Assembly (NCBI GenBank): GCA_036745275.1
Contig: DAIOGK010000029.1
Coordinates: 1-42,554 of the forward strand
Source of the DNA: JAIUNP01 sp020161975
Lineage (GTDB): Bacteria; Pseudomonadota; Alphaproteobacteria; Rhizobiales; Beijerinckiaceae
Reading direction: 5' to 3'
Length of the DNA stretch: 42,554 nt
Both the position numbers and the translations under genes were made by a program. The notes beneath the pieces were generated by a model. It was not told the DNA's origin. It saw nothing but the letters and a program-made list of their open reading frames with translations, and did no database searches. This document shows, piece after piece, positions 41,430 through 42,554 of this stretch. The stretch's first letter is position 1, and every line of letters begins with the position of its first letter.

Positions 41430-41849
41430 GCGCACGGTTCAGCAAAACCCGGACAGACACGGCCCGGGACATGGCTGACCGGACGTCCCGTTGACGCAGA
41501 ACCGCAGGGCGAGGGCGCGGCCCTGTGATGGTGGAAGCAAGACTGCAAGTCGTTTGCGCATTTCTGCTGCACCCCGGATAAATTTGCTGTCATCACAGAG
41601 TGCAGAAACGCAAGTATAGTTTGCTCAGGCTCGCTTTTCAAGTGAACCTTAATTATTCGGTAAGATTTGCACCGGTCAAGCCGAGTAAATAAAATGCTTA
41701 TGGCCCCGTATCGCAAAGGGAAAGGGCAAGAGGTCTTCGCGGTACAGGCTATAAATTCAGCGACTTCGCCGACCCGTTTCCGCAAGGCGGGTCGGCCTTC
41801 TTCGTCGATGATGACGGAGCACCAATTCATTTTCGAGCGAAGCGATCCG
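41430..41849. other. Intergenic region with a 9-bp hairpin
   Basis: I see no reliable gene in these 420 nt; the frame upstream of 41850 is open but not protein-like. The hairpin at 41768-41796 pairs GCCGACCCG with CGGGTCGGC across an 11-nt loop and is followed by CTTCTTC. The stretch 41570-41700 is clearly A/T-richer than its surroundings and may hold the promoter of the sensor gene. Confidence 0.45.
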
Positions 41850-42524
41850 ATGAATCCTGTCGTCACATCCACAGTGGCCATTGACGGCGGTGTGCCACTT
41901 CTCCGACGCATCGGTCGGAAGCTAGGCGGACGCATCGCGGAACCTTTGCTTTTCACCGTGCTGATCCTCGCACTGGTCTGGGCCCTCAGCCTGGCCTATC
42001 TCAACCACTCGTTTTCGGGCATGATTTCCGCTGCGGAACTGGACGCGGTGAAATCTGTCCAGACCGCTGAAAAGTTGACCCGGCGCGCCCTCAGCGATGT
42101 TGACCGGCTGATCGGCGCCGTCCGGGAACGTTATGCCCGGTCGGGCGACATGCAATCCTCGTTGACGGCTCATCAGGACGGTCGCCTGTCCAATGGCAGG
42201 GTCATCGAGATTGGCGCCACCGATCAGCGCGGGATCCTGGCCGCCCGAACGAACCTGACGGACCCGCAGGAACAAGCCGATCTTTCGGGCCGCCCCTATG
42301 TACGAACGCATATCAACGGCGGGAGCGACAGGCTGTTCATATCGGCCCCGGTTCAGGATCAAGGTTCGGGAACGTGGATTATCTGGTTTTCGAGGCCCTA
42401 TCGCGACAGGCAGGGCGCATTTGAAGGCGTCATCCTCGTTGCACTGGACGCCGCCTCCCTCGATCTGGCCGACACGGAGCGCACCCCTGGTGAACAGACA
42501 GTGTTGATTACCGCTGAGAACTGA
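41850..42524 (+). CDS. Membrane-anchored PDC/Cache-type sensor protein, probably truncated
   Basis: The 224-aa product has an N-terminal helix (about 29-52) and a periplasmic PDC/Cache sensor half, with ALSDVDRLIGAVRERY, GATDQRGILAART, DLSGRPYVRTHINGG and LFISAPVQDQGSGTWIIWFSRPYRDRQGAFEGVILVALD. Proteins with this start normally continue through a second membrane helix into a GGDEF or kinase domain. Here translation stops at 42522-42524 inside the sensor, so a frameshift or deletion is likely; one other frame stays open to the window end. The start is 41850; ATG 41808 is an alternative. Confidence 0.7.
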   Translation: MNPVVTSTVAIDGGVPLLRRIGRKLGGRIAEPLLFTVLILALVWALSLAYLNHSFSGMISAAELDAVKSVQTAEKLTRRALSDVDRLIGAVRERYARSGDMQSSLTAHQDGRLSNGRVIEIGATDQRGILAARTNLTDPQEQADLSGRPYVRTHINGGSDRLFISAPVQDQGSGTWIIWFSRPYRDRQGAFEGVILVALDAASLDLADTERTPGEQTVLITAEN

Positions 42525-42554
42525 CCCGGCGGGCTCGTAAATTTCCACTGAGAT

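Noticed and set aside
1..42554. CRISPR arrays, tRNA or rRNA genes, insertion sequences
   Set aside because: No regularly spaced repeats, no tRNA cloverleaf-like or rRNA-like stretches and no transposase frames were found on reading either strand.

Overview
The window reads as a denitrification island on a repABC-type plasmid or chromid of an alphaproteobacterium. The evidence is a RepA/RepB partition pair with an antisense-RNA (inc-alpha) region, parS-like palindromes, a C4-pathway 5-aminolevulinate synthase, nirS/nor genes in an alphaproteobacterial arrangement, and high-GC coding throughout. The species cannot be named from the sequence alone. repC should lie just left of position 1.

Layout. 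1-2650: repB and repA (minus strand), the counter-transcribed RNA and parS-like sites. 2654-9440: nnrS diverging from an Rrf2/NsrR-type regulator, which heads a cbb3 oxidase operon (ccoNOQP, a 52-aa membrane protein, a DUF2189 protein, ccoS, two small proteins). 9499-12332: hemA plus one Crp/Fnr regulator, and a second Crp/Fnr gene on the other strand. 12426-22457: nirS followed by the heme d1 genes nirE, C, F, DL, G, H, J, N, then a hemerythrin and two unknown small proteins. 22454-23243: a third Crp/Fnr gene. 23270-28762 (minus): norCBQDEF. 28879-30111: a divergent CysG-like protein and a 50-aa membrane protein. 30440-39635: an unrelated sugar or sugar-acid uptake and catabolism locus (LysR, IclR::SMP-30 fusion, ABC transporter, SDR, enolase-superfamily enzyme). 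39807-42524: an ABC-F ATPase and a truncated-looking sensor protein.

How it works together. NirS reduces nitrite to NO and NorCB reduces NO to N2O. hemA, the CysG-like dehydrogenase, nirE and nirDL/G/H/J/F/N cover much of the route from 5-aminolevulinate to heme d1. Five Crp/Fnr-type 14-bp boxes of the form TTRNC/T-N4-NTCAA (one degenerate half each) stand before hemA, nirS, the third Crp gene, cysG and norC. Three of them lie exactly 62 nt from their start codon. This suggests one NO/nitrite-responsive regulon that also drives cofactor supply. No nar, nap or nos genes are in the window.

Most unusual items: the positionally fixed box set, the eroded CysG, the regulator-enzyme IclR::SMP-30 fusion beside a 25-bp palindrome, the cbb3 cluster without ccoGHI but with extra membrane proteins, and a group of unknown small genes embedded in respiratory operons.
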